A stretch of 64,000 bases of DNA from Nitrincola sp048264025. Lineage in GTDB: Bacteria > Pseudomonadota > Gammaproteobacteria > Pseudomonadales > Balneatricaceae. Position 1 is the first letter of the stretch, and each line of letters starts with the position of its first letter. The translations under genes were made by a program, and so were the position numbers. Under the pieces are notes generated by a model. That model did no database searches. It was not told the DNA's origin and saw only the letters and a list, made by a program, of their open reading frames with translations. Of the stretch, positions 52,180 through 61,879 are shown in pieces. Where the stretch lies: assembly GCF_048264025.1 (NCBI RefSeq), contig NZ_JBLXDN010000010.1, forward strand, positions 1 to 64,000, given 5' to 3'.

Positions 52180-54603
52180 ATGAGTGGTGAAAACCATAGT
52201 TACGATTCATCGAGTATCAAAGTTCTGAAAGGACTCGATGCCGTCAGAAAACGTCCTGGTATGTACATAGGTGACACCGACGATGGCAGTGGTCTGCATC
52301 ATATGGTGTTTGAACTTGTAGATAACGGTATAGACGAAGCGCTGGCCGGCTATTGCTCGGAAGTGGCTGTTACTATTCATCCGGATGAAAGCGTCACTGT
52401 GTTTGATAACGGCCGTGGTGTTCCTACGGATATTCATGAAGAAGAAGGCGTTTCGGCGGCTGAAGTCATCATGACAGTATTGCATGCCGGTGGTAAGTTT
52501 GACGATAACACCTACAAGGTTTCCGGTGGTCTGCATGGTGTGGGTGTATCGGTTGTTAACGCCCTCTCCAGTGAGCTGACTCTGACCATTCGCCGTGATG
52601 GCAAAGTACATGAGCAGGAGTATCGTCACGGTGTTCCTGTTGCGCCTTTGCGGGTCGTGGGTGAAACCGATTCAACTGGTACCATTGTGCGCTTCAAGCC
52701 GTCTGAAGATACCTTCACCAACATTCATTTCCATTTTGACCTGCTGGCTAAGCGCTTGCGCGAACTCTCCTTCCTTAACTCCGGCGTGCGTATCCGCCTG
52801 AAGGATGAGCGTGCGGGTCGTGAAGAAGTTTTTGAGTATGAAGGTGGCTTGGCTTCATTTGTGGCTTATCTGAACCAGAGTAAAACTACGGTTAACTCGA
52901 TCTTCCACTTTAATGCCATGCATGAGAATGGAGTTGGTGTTGAAGTTGCGATGCAGTGGAACGATAGCTATCAGGAAAGTATTCATTGTTTCGCCAATAA
53001 TATTCCACAGCGCGACGGCGGTACCCACCTTTCAGGTTTTCGTGCCTCTCTCACCCGCTGCCTGAATAACTACATAGATAATGAGCAGCTGAACAAAAAT
53101 GGTAAGGTGGCTACCACTGGTGATGATTCACGTGAAGGCCTTAACGCCATCATTTCTGTCAAGGTTCCTGATCCTAAGTTCTCCTCTCAGACCAAAGACA
53201 AGCTGGTCTCATCCGAGGTTAAAATTGCGGTTGAGCAGATGATGGCACAAAACCTGTCGGACTATCTTCTAGAGAATCCTCAGGATGCCAAAGCTATTGT
53301 CTCCAAGATGATCGATGCCGCCCGTGCACGTGAAGCGGCGCGTAAAGCACGTGAGATGACCCGTCGTAAAGGAGCATTGGATGTTGCTGGCCTCCCCGGC
53401 AAGCTTGCTGATTGCCAGGAAAAGGATCCTGCGCTATCAGAAATCTACCTGGTGGAGGGCGACTCGGCGGGTGGCTCTGCCAAGCAGGGTCGTGATCGTC
53501 GTACTCAGGCTATCTTGCCGCTTAAAGGTAAGATACTGAACGTCGAAAAAGCCCGGTTTGATAAAATGCTTACCTCCGCCGAGGTCGGCACCCTGATTAC
53601 GGCATTAGGTTGTGGTATCGGTCGGGATGAATTTAATCCAGATAAGCTACGCTACCACTCCATCATCATCATGACCGATGCTGACGTGGATGGATCGCAC
53701 ATCCGTACACTGTTGCTGACCTTCTTCTATCGGCAAATGCCTGAGTTGATTGAGCGTGGTCATATCTATATCGCTCAGCCGCCACTGTACAAGGTACGTA
53801 AGGGTAAGCAAGAGCAGTACCTTAAAGATGAGGCTGCGCTTGAACAATACCTGTTACAAGGCGCGCTTGATGGTGCTCAGCTGTTCCCTTCAGCTGATGC
53901 ACCTGCAATCTCTGGTGAAGCGCTGGAAAAACTCATTTCACGGTATCGCCATGTTGAATCCCTGATTGATCGTATCAGTCGTGTTTATCCCCGATCTGTA
54001 CTCGGGCAGCTGATGTACTTGAAAAAACTAGAAGTTGAAAATCTCTACGACAAAGAGGCTGTGTCAGCTTGGGTTGAGTTGCTGTCCGGCTATCTTTCCG
54101 ATCATGTGAGTTCCTCCTCTTCGTGGTACAGCTGTTCCGTAGTTGAAGATCGCGAGCATAGTCAGTTTATCCCGGTTGTTATGTTTACCCAGCATGGTAA
54201 TGATGTGACCTATCGCTTTGATCAGGAGTTTTTCCGTTCGCGCGATTATCAATCCATTGCAGAACTGGGTGAAGAGTTGCAGGGACTGCTGGAGGAAGGT
54301 GCTTACCTTCAGCGTGGTGAACGAGTTTATCCGTTACGTAACCTGGGTGATGGTATTACCTGGCTGCTGGATATCTCCCGTCGCGGTAATAATGTACAGC
54401 GCTATAAAGGTCTGGGGGAAATGAACCCGGATCAGCTATGGGAAACTACTATGGACCCTGATGCTCGCCGTATGCTGCAGGTTACCATCGATGATGTGAT
54501 TGGTGCCGACAAGCTCTTCTCTACCCTGATGGGTGATGATGTTGAGCCGCGCCGTGCGTTCATTGAATTGAATGCGTTGAACGTATCTAACCTTGATGTT
54601 TGA
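52180..54603 (+). CDS. gyrB: DNA gyrase subunit B
   Basis: An 807-residue ATPase subunit of gyrase. The GHKL site has ELVDNGIDEA, DNGRGVPTDIHEEE and GGLHGVGVSVVNALS. The TOPRIM domain has EGDSAGGSAKQGRDR and DADVDGSHI. The C-terminal tail ends with a typical ALNVSNLDV. SD AGGAG lies before ATG, 15 bp after recF. A strong terminator follows. Confidence 0.98.
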   Translation: MSGENHSYDSSSIKVLKGLDAVRKRPGMYIGDTDDGSGLHHMVFELVDNGIDEALAGYCSEVAVTIHPDESVTVFDNGRGVPTDIHEEEGVSAAEVIMTVLHAGGKFDDNTYKVSGGLHGVGVSVVNALSSELTLTIRRDGKVHEQEYRHGVPVAPLRVVGETDSTGTIVRFKPSEDTFTNIHFHFDLLAKRLRELSFLNSGVRIRLKDERAGREEVFEYEGGLASFVAYLNQSKTTVNSIFHFNAMHENGVGVEVAMQWNDSYQESIHCFANNIPQRDGGTHLSGFRASLTRCLNNYIDNEQLNKNGKVATTGDDSREGLNAIISVKVPDPKFSSQTKDKLVSSEVKIAVEQMMAQNLSDYLLENPQDAKAIVSKMIDAARAREAARKAREMTRRKGALDVAGLPGKLADCQEKDPALSEIYLVEGDSAGGSAKQGRDRRTQAILPLKGKILNVEKARFDKMLTSAEVGTLITALGCGIGRDEFNPDKLRYHSIIIMTDADVDGSHIRTLLLTFFYRQMPELIERGHIYIAQPPLYKVRKGKQEQYLKDEAALEQYLLQGALDGAQLFPSADAPAISGEALEKLISRYRHVESLIDRISRVYPRSVLGQLMYLKKLEVENLYDKEAVSAWVELLSGYLSDHVSSSSSWYSCSVVEDREHSQFIPVVMFTQHGNDVTYRFDQEFFRSRDYQSIAELGEELQGLLEEGAYLQRGERVYPLRNLGDGITWLLDISRRGNNVQRYKGLGEMNPDQLWETTMDPDARRMLQVTIDDVIGADKLFSTLMGDDVEPRRAFIELNALNVSNLDV

Positions 54604-54624
54604 TCGTTAGCAGCGCAAAACACC

Positions 54625-54647
54625 AGGAGGCTTCGGCCTCCTTTTTT
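54625..54647 (+). terminator. Terminator after gyrB
   Basis: AGGAGGC-TTCG-GCCTCCT is a perfect 7-bp stem with a UUCG tetraloop followed by a T-run ending at 54647. It should end the dnaA-gyrB transcript. Confidence 0.93.
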
Positions 54648-54727
54648 ATGTACAGGATGTACGGGCAGAAAACCGCTCCTGCGTTTTCTGCATAGGTGCC
54701 GTCCATGGCGCTATATTCCACGGGTGC
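54648..54727. repeat. 80-bp intergenic repeat, copy B
   Basis: Starts immediately after the gyrB terminator T-run with ATGTACAGGATGTAC and ends GGGTGC. About nine in ten bases match copy A by eye. Copy C follows in direct tandem. Confidence 0.9.
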
Positions 54728-54805
54728 ATGTACAGGATGTATGGGCAGAAAACTGCTCCTGCGTTCTGCATAGGTGCCGTCCATGGCACTATATGCCGCG
54801 GGCGC
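54728..54805. repeat. 80-bp intergenic repeat, copy C
   Basis: A 78-bp direct tandem of copy B with a 2-base deletion in the GCGTTTTCTGC segment and a few substitutions. It ends GGGCGC. Confidence 0.9.
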
Positions 54806-54848
54806 ATGGATAGCATGCTCTGTTAGATAATACCCCTCCCTCTGATTT

Positions 54849-54864
54849 TGTTTCACGTGAAACA
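54849..54864. promoter_or_regulatory. parS site 1
   Basis: TGTTTCACGTGAAACA is a perfect 16-bp palindrome and an exact match to the chromosomal parS consensus bound by ParB. It lies 6.5 kb from dnaA. Confidence 0.95.
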
Positions 54865-54931
54865 AGTTGCCTATACTTTCTCTGACTGTATTTCGTGTGA
54901 CCCAAGCTACTCATGCTTCCTTTGCTCGTCG

Positions 54932-54947
54932 TGTTCCACGTGAAACA
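54932..54947. promoter_or_regulatory. parS site 2
   Basis: TGTTCCACGTGAAACA is the classic parS sequence, 83 bp from site 1. The pair would nucleate ParB spreading beside oriC. Confidence 0.95.
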
Positions 54948-54960
54948 TCCAGGCAATAAA

Positions 54961-54985
54961 AAACCCTGCAAGCAGGGTTTTTATG
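54961..54985. terminator. Terminator after glyS (bidirectional)
   Basis: AAACCCTGC-AA-GCAGGGTTT is a perfect 9-bp stem with an A-run on one side and a T-run on the other. It ends the leftward glyQ-glyS transcript. Confidence 0.88.
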
Positions 54986-55002
54986 AATCGCTGGATCGAT
55001 GG

Positions 55003-57051
55003 CTATAGTAGCGAAATATCCGCAGTACCAAGAAACAGTTCGCGAAGCTGTGCAAGCAATGCTAAACGGTTGTGTCTGGTAGCATCATCCTCAGCCATAA
55101 CCATCACCTCATCAAAGAAACGGTTTACTTGCGGATTCAATGCCGCAAGCAAAGTCATGGCTTCCGGGTACTTGCCTTGAGCAAACAAGGGTTGTGTCTG
55201 CTTGCTTAGTACTGAAACCGCTGCAGCCAAATCTTTTTCAGCATCTTCAGTGAGAAGTGTCGAGTCCACAACACTAGAAGAATCAGCAGTGATCTGCTTT
55301 GCCAGAATGTTGGCAACGCGCTTGTTGGCCGCTGCAAGTTCATTAGCTTCTGGTAGTTGCGCAAAATCGGATACAGCGATGACACGCTTATTGAAGTCAA
55401 GTGGGCGTGTGGGTCTCAGCGCGTGGACAGCCTGGTAAACAGAAACAGACACGCCCTTCTCTTCATACCAGGCACGTAAGCGCTCCAGCATAAAGTCGAT
55501 GACACGCTCAGTGACATTGGCACTGCCAGGAAGGTCCGGGTAGTTGGACGCAGCAAGTTGAACCAGCTGAGCTAGGTCCAGATCCAGCGAGTGCTCAATG
55601 ATAATGCGCAGTACACCAAGAGATTGGCGGCGTAGTGCAAAAGGATCTTTGGAGCCTGTGGGTGGCTGGTTAATAGCGAAAAGACCGGTGATGGTATCTA
55701 TGCGATCCGCTAATGCCAGTGCCATGCCGGTCTTGGTACTGGGAAGTTCATCGCCAGAAAACCGTGGCATATACTGCTCGTTGAGCGCCAGAGCAACCTC
55801 ATTATCTTCACCGTCATGCTTAGCATAGTAGTAACCCATCAGGCCTTGAAGCTCGGTGAATTCAAATACCATGTTGGTCATCAGGTCGCACTTTGACAGC
55901 GACGCTGCGCGGTCTGCAAACTCTGCGTTACCATCAATCAGGCGAGCAATGCTGCTGGCGAGTTTGCTGACACGCTCAGTTTTGTCATGCAGGGTGCCTA
56001 GATCATGCTGGAACACAATGCTTTTGAGTTTCTCAATACGAGAAGCCAGAGTGGATTGGCGGTCCTGTTCAAAGAAAAAGGCTGCATCCGCTAAGCGTGG
56101 TCGAATAACCTTTTCGTTACCTGATATGATCTGTGCTGGATCAAGAGACTCAATGTTGGCAACCGTAATAAAATAAGGCAGTAGCTTGCCCTGAGTGTTA
56201 ATCAGGTGAAAGTATTTTTGGTTACTCTTCATTGAAGAGATCAGAGCTTCAGATGGCACCTCAAGAAAACGTTCTTCAAAGCGTCCGGTCAAGGCAACAG
56301 GCCATTCGTTTAGGGCACAAACCTCATCAAGCAACTCTTCGTCAATAACGACTTCTGCGTTAACTTTCAGAGCTTCGGCTAATATCTGCTCGCGAATTTT
56401 TTCTTTACGTTGATTAAAATCAACGATCACTTTTCCAGGCGATAGAAGTTTTGGAAGATAGTCGCTGGGAGATAACAGCTCAATATCATGCGGATAATGA
56501 AAGCGATGACCGCGAGTTTTACGCCCAGACTTGAGACCTAAAATTTCACAGGGGATGACGCTTTCGCCCAGCAGCATTACAAGCCAATGAACCGGTCGTA
56601 CGAACTCCGTACGGCTACTACCCCAGCGCATGCGTTTTGGAATAGGTAAGTTGTTGAGAGATTCAGATACTATATCCGCGAGTAACTCTTCAGATGCTTT
56701 TCCCGCCTCAATGCCGCGGTAAACGAAGTAACTGCCCTTGCCTACTTCGGTTTGAATCAATGCCTCAACGCTAACACCGCAAGAGCGGGCAAAGCCTTCA
56801 ACCGCCTGCGCAGGTGCTTGTGTGGCAGGACCGCGTTTTTCAAATTCACGATCTGGTTGGCGTTCATCTAATGCGCAAACCTTAACGGCTAAGCGGCGCG
56901 GTGCGGCAAAATAACAGGCGCTGGCATAGTTTAACCCTGCTTGCTGTAAGCCTGACTCAATGCCGCTTAGAAATGCGCTGGCAAGAGCCTTTAAGGAGGT
57001 TGGCGGTAGTTCTTCAGTTCCGATCTCTACCAGAAAATCCCGTGCAGACAT
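55003..57051 (-). CDS. glyS: Glycyl-tRNA synthetase beta subunit
   Basis: A 682-residue subunit that binds tRNA-Gly in the bacterial alpha2beta2 enzyme. It begins DFLVEIGTEELPPTSLKALASAF; the middle HD-like part has DLMTNMVFEFTELQGLMGYYYAKHDGE; the C-terminal DALR-type anticodon-binding region includes FFDEVMVMAEDDATRHNRLALL. Its ATG overlaps the glyQ stop by one base (TAATG). Confidence 0.96.
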   Translation of the reverse strand: MSARDFLVEIGTEELPPTSLKALASAFLSGIESGLQQAGLNYASACYFAAPRRLAVKVCALDERQPDREFEKRGPATQAPAQAVEGFARSCGVSVEALIQTEVGKGSYFVYRGIEAGKASEELLADIVSESLNNLPIPKRMRWGSSRTEFVRPVHWLVMLLGESVIPCEILGLKSGRKTRGHRFHYPHDIELLSPSDYLPKLLSPGKVIVDFNQRKEKIREQILAEALKVNAEVVIDEELLDEVCALNEWPVALTGRFEERFLEVPSEALISSMKSNQKYFHLINTQGKLLPYFITVANIESLDPAQIISGNEKVIRPRLADAAFFFEQDRQSTLASRIEKLKSIVFQHDLGTLHDKTERVSKLASSIARLIDGNAEFADRAASLSKCDLMTNMVFEFTELQGLMGYYYAKHDGEDNEVALALNEQYMPRFSGDELPSTKTGMALALADRIDTITGLFAINQPPTGSKDPFALRRQSLGVLRIIIEHSLDLDLAQLVQLAASNYPDLPGSANVTERVIDFMLERLRAWYEEKGVSVSVYQAVHALRPTRPLDFNKRVIAVSDFAQLPEANELAAANKRVANILAKQITADSSSVVDSTLLTEDAEKDLAAAVSVLSKQTQPLFAQGKYPEAMTLLAALNPQVNRFFDEVMVMAEDDATRHNRLALLAQLRELFLGTADISLL

Positions 57052-58004
57052 TAGTGTTTCTCCTCGCTGGCAGCTAAAACTTCTTGGCGAATAGGTTCCG
57101 GTGCAAGTGGGAATCCCAGGGCTTTGCGCTTGTCGAAATAAGCATGGGCTACCAGTCGTGCAAGGGTTCTTACTCTAAGAATGAAACGCTGACGCTCTGT
57201 TACTGAAATCGCGTGCCGCGAGTCCAGCAGGTTGAACGTATGCGATGCTTTAAGCACCATTTCATAAGCCGGCAGGGGTAAGGATGCTTCAAGTAGCTTG
57301 TTACACTCCCGCTCGTAATGATCGAAATTGCTGAAGAGTGTTGGCACGTCGGCATGTTCGAAGTTATAGGTCGACATCTCAACTTCGTTCTGATGAAACA
57401 CGTCGCCATAGGTCACCACGCTGCCATCTGGTTGTTTTGCCCATACCAGATCATAGACGCTATCTACGCCTTGCAGGTACATGGCGATGCGCTCAAGACC
57501 ATAAGTCAGCTCACCGGTAACAGGATAGCATTCCAGGCCGCCCGCCTGCTGGAAATAGGTGAACTGAGTTACTTCCATACCGTTTAGCCAAATTTCCCAT
57601 CCGAGCCCCCAGGCTCCCAGTGTCGGAGATTCCCAGTTATCTTCGACAAAGCGGATATCATGGATCAGTGGATCGATTCCGATATGTTTAAAGGAGCCGA
57701 GAAAAAGCTCCTGAAGATTGTCGGGCGAGGGTTTAAGAACCACTTGGAATTGATAATAATGTTGCAGGCGGTTGGGGTTTTCGCCGTAGCGGCCATCAGT
57801 AGGACGACGGCTGGGTTGTACATAAGCCGAGCGCCAGGACTCCGGACCGATAGAACGCAAAAACGTCGCCGGATGGAAAGTCCCTGCCCCGACTTCGAGA
57901 TCAAGGGGTTGTACGATAACGCAACCCTGATCACCCCAGTACTGCTGCAGGGCGAGGATCAGGCCCTGAAATGTGCTAACGTCTGTAGTAGCCTTATCAG
58001 TCAC
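57051..58004 (-). CDS. glyQ: Glycyl-tRNA synthetase alpha subunit
   Basis: A 317-residue catalytic subunit charging tRNA-Gly. It shows FQGLILALQQYWGDQGCVIVQP, LEVGAGTFHPATFLRSIGPE and GLGWEIWLNGMEVTQFTYFQQ. The frame is open to 58061, but the family start corresponds to GTG 58004 with SD AAGGTGA five bases before it. Confidence 0.95.
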   Translation of the reverse strand: MTDKATTDVSTFQGLILALQQYWGDQGCVIVQPLDLEVGAGTFHPATFLRSIGPESWRSAYVQPSRRPTDGRYGENPNRLQHYYQFQVVLKPSPDNLQELFLGSFKHIGIDPLIHDIRFVEDNWESPTLGAWGLGWEIWLNGMEVTQFTYFQQAGGLECYPVTGELTYGLERIAMYLQGVDSVYDLVWAKQPDGSVVTYGDVFHQNEVEMSTYNFEHADVPTLFSNFDHYERECNKLLEASLPLPAYEMVLKASHTFNLLDSRHAISVTERQRFILRVRTLARLVAHAYFDKRKALGFPLAPEPIRQEVLAASEEKH

Positions 58005-58092
58005 GTGAATCACCTTAACTGTTGATAGGATCAAAACAAACCCATAATTATACATGAACAAGGTCTATAGAGCGTGATCCCATCAGAGAAAC

Positions 58093-58123
58093 TTGATAGG
58101 TCTTAACGCAAGATGGGTATAAT
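58093..58123 (+). promoter_or_regulatory. Possible promoter of the acyltransferase gene
   Basis: TTGATA (58093-58098) and a perfect TATAAT (58118-58123) face right. The 19-base spacer is longer than optimal. Confidence 0.4.
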
Positions 58124-58149
58124 AAGTCAAAAATCCGGTTGGAGTGGAT

Positions 58150-59043
58150 ATGAAAACGATTAAGGGCATGCTGGCTATTTTGGCGCTGGGGATTACTGCC
58201 TTGTTGCCTTTGCGATGGGCGCAAGGGTTAGGGAGGCGTTTGGGGCGGTATTTCTACCGACAAGGTGATAGCAGTCGAGTGTACCGTACTACGCGAGTAA
58301 ATTTGCTTACATGTTTTCCTGAGCTATCTGATCAACAGCAGCAACAGCTAATCCAGCAAAGCCTTGAGCAGACTGGACAGTCAATTGCTGAAATGGGCAT
58401 GTCCTGGCTTTGGCCAGTTAAGCGTACATTGAAAGTAATTCGCAGGGTACATAATGAAGCGTTGATTACCGAAGGAATCGCCAAAGGAAAAGGCGTGATT
58501 TTGATTGCACCACATCTTGGCAATTGGGAGATTCTGAATCTGTACTTGTCCAACCGCTATACCTTCACCGCCATGTACAAGCCCCCTCGCCAGAAACAGA
58601 TGGATAACCTGATTAAACGCATGCGAGCGCGTTTGGGTACAGATATGGCGCCTGCCAATGTGCAAGGCGTGCGTAAAGTTATGAAGGCACTTAAGCGCAG
58701 TGAAATGGTTGGCATATTGCCGGATCAGGAACCGGATGTTGGCAGCGGTGTGTTTGCTGATTTTTTTGGTACCCCTGCCCTGACTATGTCATTGCTGCCA
58801 CAGTTGGCGGCACAAACAGGGGCAACAGTAATTTGTGGATATGCCAAGCGGCTGGATAATGCTGAAGGATTTGATATTTATTTCAGTGAAGCTGAGGCAG
58901 ATATTGCACTTAAGGACATTGTGCTGGCAACTGCGGCCATGAACCGCTCTGTTGAGTGCTGTGTGCGTGAATTACCAGCGCAGTACCAATGGGAGTACAA
59001 ACGCTTTAATTCACGACCTGAGGGCGCTGCGCGCGTTTACTGA
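58150..59043 (+). CDS. LpxL/HtrB-type lipid A acyltransferase family protein
   Basis: A 297-residue lysophospholipid-acyltransferase-like protein. The N-terminal hydrophobic segment is about 5-21. The catalytic HX4E motif is PHLGNWE (His122, Glu127), followed by the LPDQEPDVGSGVFADFFG substrate motif of lipid A secondary acyltransferases. GGAG five bases before ATG 58150 sets the start. It ends back-to-back with trkH. Which acyl chain or lipid it uses is not shown. Confidence 0.87.
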   Translation: MKTIKGMLAILALGITALLPLRWAQGLGRRLGRYFYRQGDSSRVYRTTRVNLLTCFPELSDQQQQQLIQQSLEQTGQSIAEMGMSWLWPVKRTLKVIRRVHNEALITEGIAKGKGVILIAPHLGNWEILNLYLSNRYTFTAMYKPPRQKQMDNLIKRMRARLGTDMAPANVQGVRKVMKALKRSEMVGILPDQEPDVGSGVFADFFGTPALTMSLLPQLAAQTGATVICGYAKRLDNAEGFDIYFSEAEADIALKDIVLATAAMNRSVECCVRELPAQYQWEYKRFNSRPEGAARVY

Positions 59044-60492
59044 TCAGCGGCGCCAGAATACCGGAGTGAAGAGTACCAACAGAGTGAAGACTTCAAGCCG
59101 TCCCAGCAGCATTGAAAAGCACAGGATCCACTTTGCCGTGCTGTTGATATCCCCGTAGTGGTTAGCGACATCACCCAGTCCAGGGCCCAGGTTGGTAATG
59201 GTTGCCCCGACGGCAGACCAGGCGGTGACCTGGTCGAGACCTGTTCCCATTAGCGCAATCATCATAATGATAAAAATCAGCAAGTAAACCGAGAAAAACC
59301 CCCACACGGCTTGTAGCACTTTATCCGGTATCGTGCGACGACCTAATTTGACCGGAAAAATAGCATTGGGGTGAACCAGGCGCTGTAACTCTCGATAGCC
59401 CTGTTTCAGGATAAGTAGGATTCGGATCACTTTCATGCCTCCACCCGTTGAACCGACACAGCCACCAATAAAGGCGGTAACAAAGAGCATAAATGGCAAC
59501 ATCACTGGCCAGTAAGCAAAATTCCCTGTGGAAAATCCAGCGGTAGAAGCAACCGATACCGTCATGAAAGCCGCATTGCGCAATGAGTTTATGGGTGGAT
59601 AGGTTTCATGAATCAACAATACGGAAAAGGTAATGACGAAAGTTAGCAGTAAAATGCTCAGAAAAAAGCGTACTTCAGAATCACCAAAGTAATGAAACAG
59701 ACTGCGCTGTCTCCAGGCAAAGAAATGTAGCGCAAAGTTCATGCCGCAAAGGACCATGAAGAAAATGGCAATGAGCTCGATAGTCGCACTGTTAAAAGCT
59801 CCAATGCTAGCGTCATAGGTTGAAAATCCACCCAGAGCAACAGTTGAGAAGCTATGCCCTATCGCATCAAAGGGTGACATGCCGGCGAGCCAGTAAGCTA
59901 AAGCACACAGAAATGTCAGAATGGCGTAGATAATCCATAGCGCCTTGGCTGTTTCGGTAATACGCGGAGTTAGCTTGGTATCTTTTACTGGCCCCGGAAT
60001 TTCGGCACGAAACAACTGCATTCCTCCGATTCCCAGCATAGGCAAAATAGCCACAGCAAGAACGATGATACCCATGCCGCCAAGCCACTGGAGTTGTTGT
60101 CGGTAGTAAAGAATCGATTTGGGCAGGTGGTCCAGACCGGTGATTACGGTAGCACCTGTCGTCGAAAGCCCTGAAATAGATTCAAATACGGAGTCAACCA
60201 GTGACATATCCGGCGTAGGCGACAGGTAGAGTGGAATGGCACCAAATACGCCTAATACAGACCAGAATAACACGGTGATCAGAAAGCCATCGCGAATGCG
60301 CAACTCACCCTTTACCCGGTAGAAAGGTACCCACAACAAAAAACCGCAAAATAACAGAATAAAAAAGGCAGAGATAAAAGCTCGGTGTGCTCCATCGACA
60401 AAATAAAATGAGACTGCGATAGGAGGAATCTGTGCCAGGCTGAACAGCATCAGCAGAATTCCAAGAACGCGCAGTGTTAGCTGGTAATGCAT
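59044..60492 (-). CDS. trkH: Trk potassium uptake transmembrane protein TrkH
   Basis: A 482-residue K+ transporter subunit with four pore-loop repeats: STTGATVI, STVALGGFSTYD, SVASTAGFSTGNF and GATITNLGPGLG. Several membrane segments fit the eight-TM-plus-pores topology. The trkA gene lies 10 bp upstream and supplies its gating ring. Confidence 0.94.
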   Translation of the reverse strand: MHYQLTLRVLGILLMLFSLAQIPPIAVSFYFVDGAHRAFISAFFILLFCGFLLWVPFYRVKGELRIRDGFLITVLFWSVLGVFGAIPLYLSPTPDMSLVDSVFESISGLSTTGATVITGLDHLPKSILYYRQQLQWLGGMGIIVLAVAILPMLGIGGMQLFRAEIPGPVKDTKLTPRITETAKALWIIYAILTFLCALAYWLAGMSPFDAIGHSFSTVALGGFSTYDASIGAFNSATIELIAIFFMVLCGMNFALHFFAWRQRSLFHYFGDSEVRFFLSILLLTFVITFSVLLIHETYPPINSLRNAAFMTVSVASTAGFSTGNFAYWPVMLPFMLFVTAFIGGCVGSTGGGMKVIRILLILKQGYRELQRLVHPNAIFPVKLGRRTIPDKVLQAVWGFFSVYLLIFIIMMIALMGTGLDQVTAWSAVGATITNLGPGLGDVANHYGDINSTAKWILCFSMLLGRLEVFTLLVLFTPVFWRR

Positions 60493-60502
60493 AATAGCGG
60501 CC

Positions 60503-61879
60503 TCAGAAGAAGGTCAAACCAACCTGAAACAGGCGCTCGACTTCGGGAATGCGGCGTTTATCAACCAGGAAAAGAATGACATGATCATTATTTTCTACCA
60601 CGATATCATCATGTGCGATCAATACCTTATCATTACGAATGATGGCGCCAATGGTAGTGCCCTGAGGTAAGTTAATATCCTCGATGGCGCGTCCAACGAC
60701 CTTGGATGAGTTGCGGTCACCGTGTGCAATCGCCTCCATGGCTTCGGCTGCGCCGCGACGCAAGGAGTGTACAGCAACAACATCACCACGACGTATATGT
60801 GTCAGCAAGGAGCCTATGGTGGTTTGCTGGGGAGAGATGGCGATATCGATAACACCACCCTGCACCAGGTCAATGTAAGCAGGGTTGTTAATCAGTGTCA
60901 TAACCGTGCGCGCACCTTGCCGCTTCGCCAGCATTGATGCCATGATGTTGGCTTCGTCATCATTTGTCAGGGCACAGAATACATCAGTGTCTTCAATGTT
61001 TTCTTCAATCAACAGATCACGGTCAGATGCACTGCCATGCAACACTATGGTGTTATTAAGTTTTTTGGCTAAAAGCTGGCAGCGCGGTAACGAGCGCTCA
61101 ATGATCTTGACTTGAAATGTCTGCTCCAGGCTTTCAGCCAGCCTGGCACCTATATTGCCTCCCCCTGCAATCAGGATACGACGATAAGGCTTATCCAGCC
61201 GTCGGAGTTCACTCATAACGGAGCGGATGTCACGTTGTGCGGCAATAAAGAACACTTCATCATCGGCTTCAATGATGGTGTCGCCCTTGGGTATGATGGG
61301 TCGATCCTGACGAAAAATAGCTGCTACACGTGTATCAACATTCGGCATGTGCGCACGCAGGTATGAAATTTCCCGACCCACAAGTGGTCCACCATAGTAG
61401 GCACGTACAGCAACCAGCTGTGCTTTACCTTCAGCAAAATCCAGCACCTGCAGAGCACCGGGATGCTGAATCATTTTTTTGATGTGTCGTGTTACTGACT
61501 CTTCCGGACTGATTAATACATCAACTGGCATGGATTTGGAGCCAAATAATGCCCTGTCGTTGTAGAGGTAGTCGTGTTCACGAATACGTGCAATCTTGGT
61601 TGGTATATTGAAAATAGTGTGCGCAACCTGACAGGCGATCATGTTAACTTCGTCAGAATTGGTGACGGCGATCAGCATATCAGCATCACGCGCACCGGCT
61701 TGCGCCAGCATGGAGGGATTAGAGGCAGGACCATCAAGCGTACGTATATCCAGCCGATCCGCAAGTTCACGTAACCTGGCTGGATCTGTATCGATGATAG
61801 TAATGTCATTGGCTTCGCTAGCCAGGTTTTCGGCCAGTGTGCCGCCTACCTGCCCTGCCCCTAAAATAATTATATTCAT
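60503..61879 (-). CDS. trkA: Trk system NAD-binding regulatory protein TrkA
   Basis: A 458-residue cytoplasmic gating protein with two RCK units. The Rossmann motifs IILGAGQVGGTLAENLA (start) and ILIAGGGNIGARLAESL (about 233-250) are each followed by a TrkA-C domain. It overlaps the rsmB stop as ATGA and precedes trkH. Confidence 0.95.
   Translation of the reverse strand: MNIIILGAGQVGGTLAENLASEANDITIIDTDPARLRELADRLDIRTLDGPASNPSMLAQAGARDADMLIAVTNSDEVNMIACQVAHTIFNIPTKIARIREHDYLYNDRALFGSKSMPVDVLISPEESVTRHIKKMIQHPGALQVLDFAEGKAQLVAVRAYYGGPLVGREISYLRAHMPNVDTRVAAIFRQDRPIIPKGDTIIEADDEVFFIAAQRDIRSVMSELRRLDKPYRRILIAGGGNIGARLAESLEQTFQVKIIERSLPRCQLLAKKLNNTIVLHGSASDRDLLIEENIEDTDVFCALTNDDEANIMASMLAKRQGARTVMTLINNPAYIDLVQGGVIDIAISPQQTTIGSLLTHIRRGDVVAVHSLRRGAAEAMEAIAHGDRNSSKVVGRAIEDINLPQGTTIGAIIRNDKVLIAHDDIVVENNDHVILFLVDKRRIPEVERLFQVGLTFF

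Larger units (their letters stand above)
54806..55002. other. gyrB-glyS intergenic region with parS sites
   Basis: This non-coding stretch between the convergent gyrB and glyS genes contains two perfect parS sites, a degenerate third around 54890 and the glyS terminator. No gene is supported. Confidence 0.7.

Noticed and set aside
54587..54865. 92-residue minus-strand frame (and a similar one at 45560-45895) with repeated YSAMDG-type residues
   Set aside because: The peptide similarity is explained by the 80-bp DNA repeat units read in the same frame; there is no SD, and it crosses the gyrB terminator.
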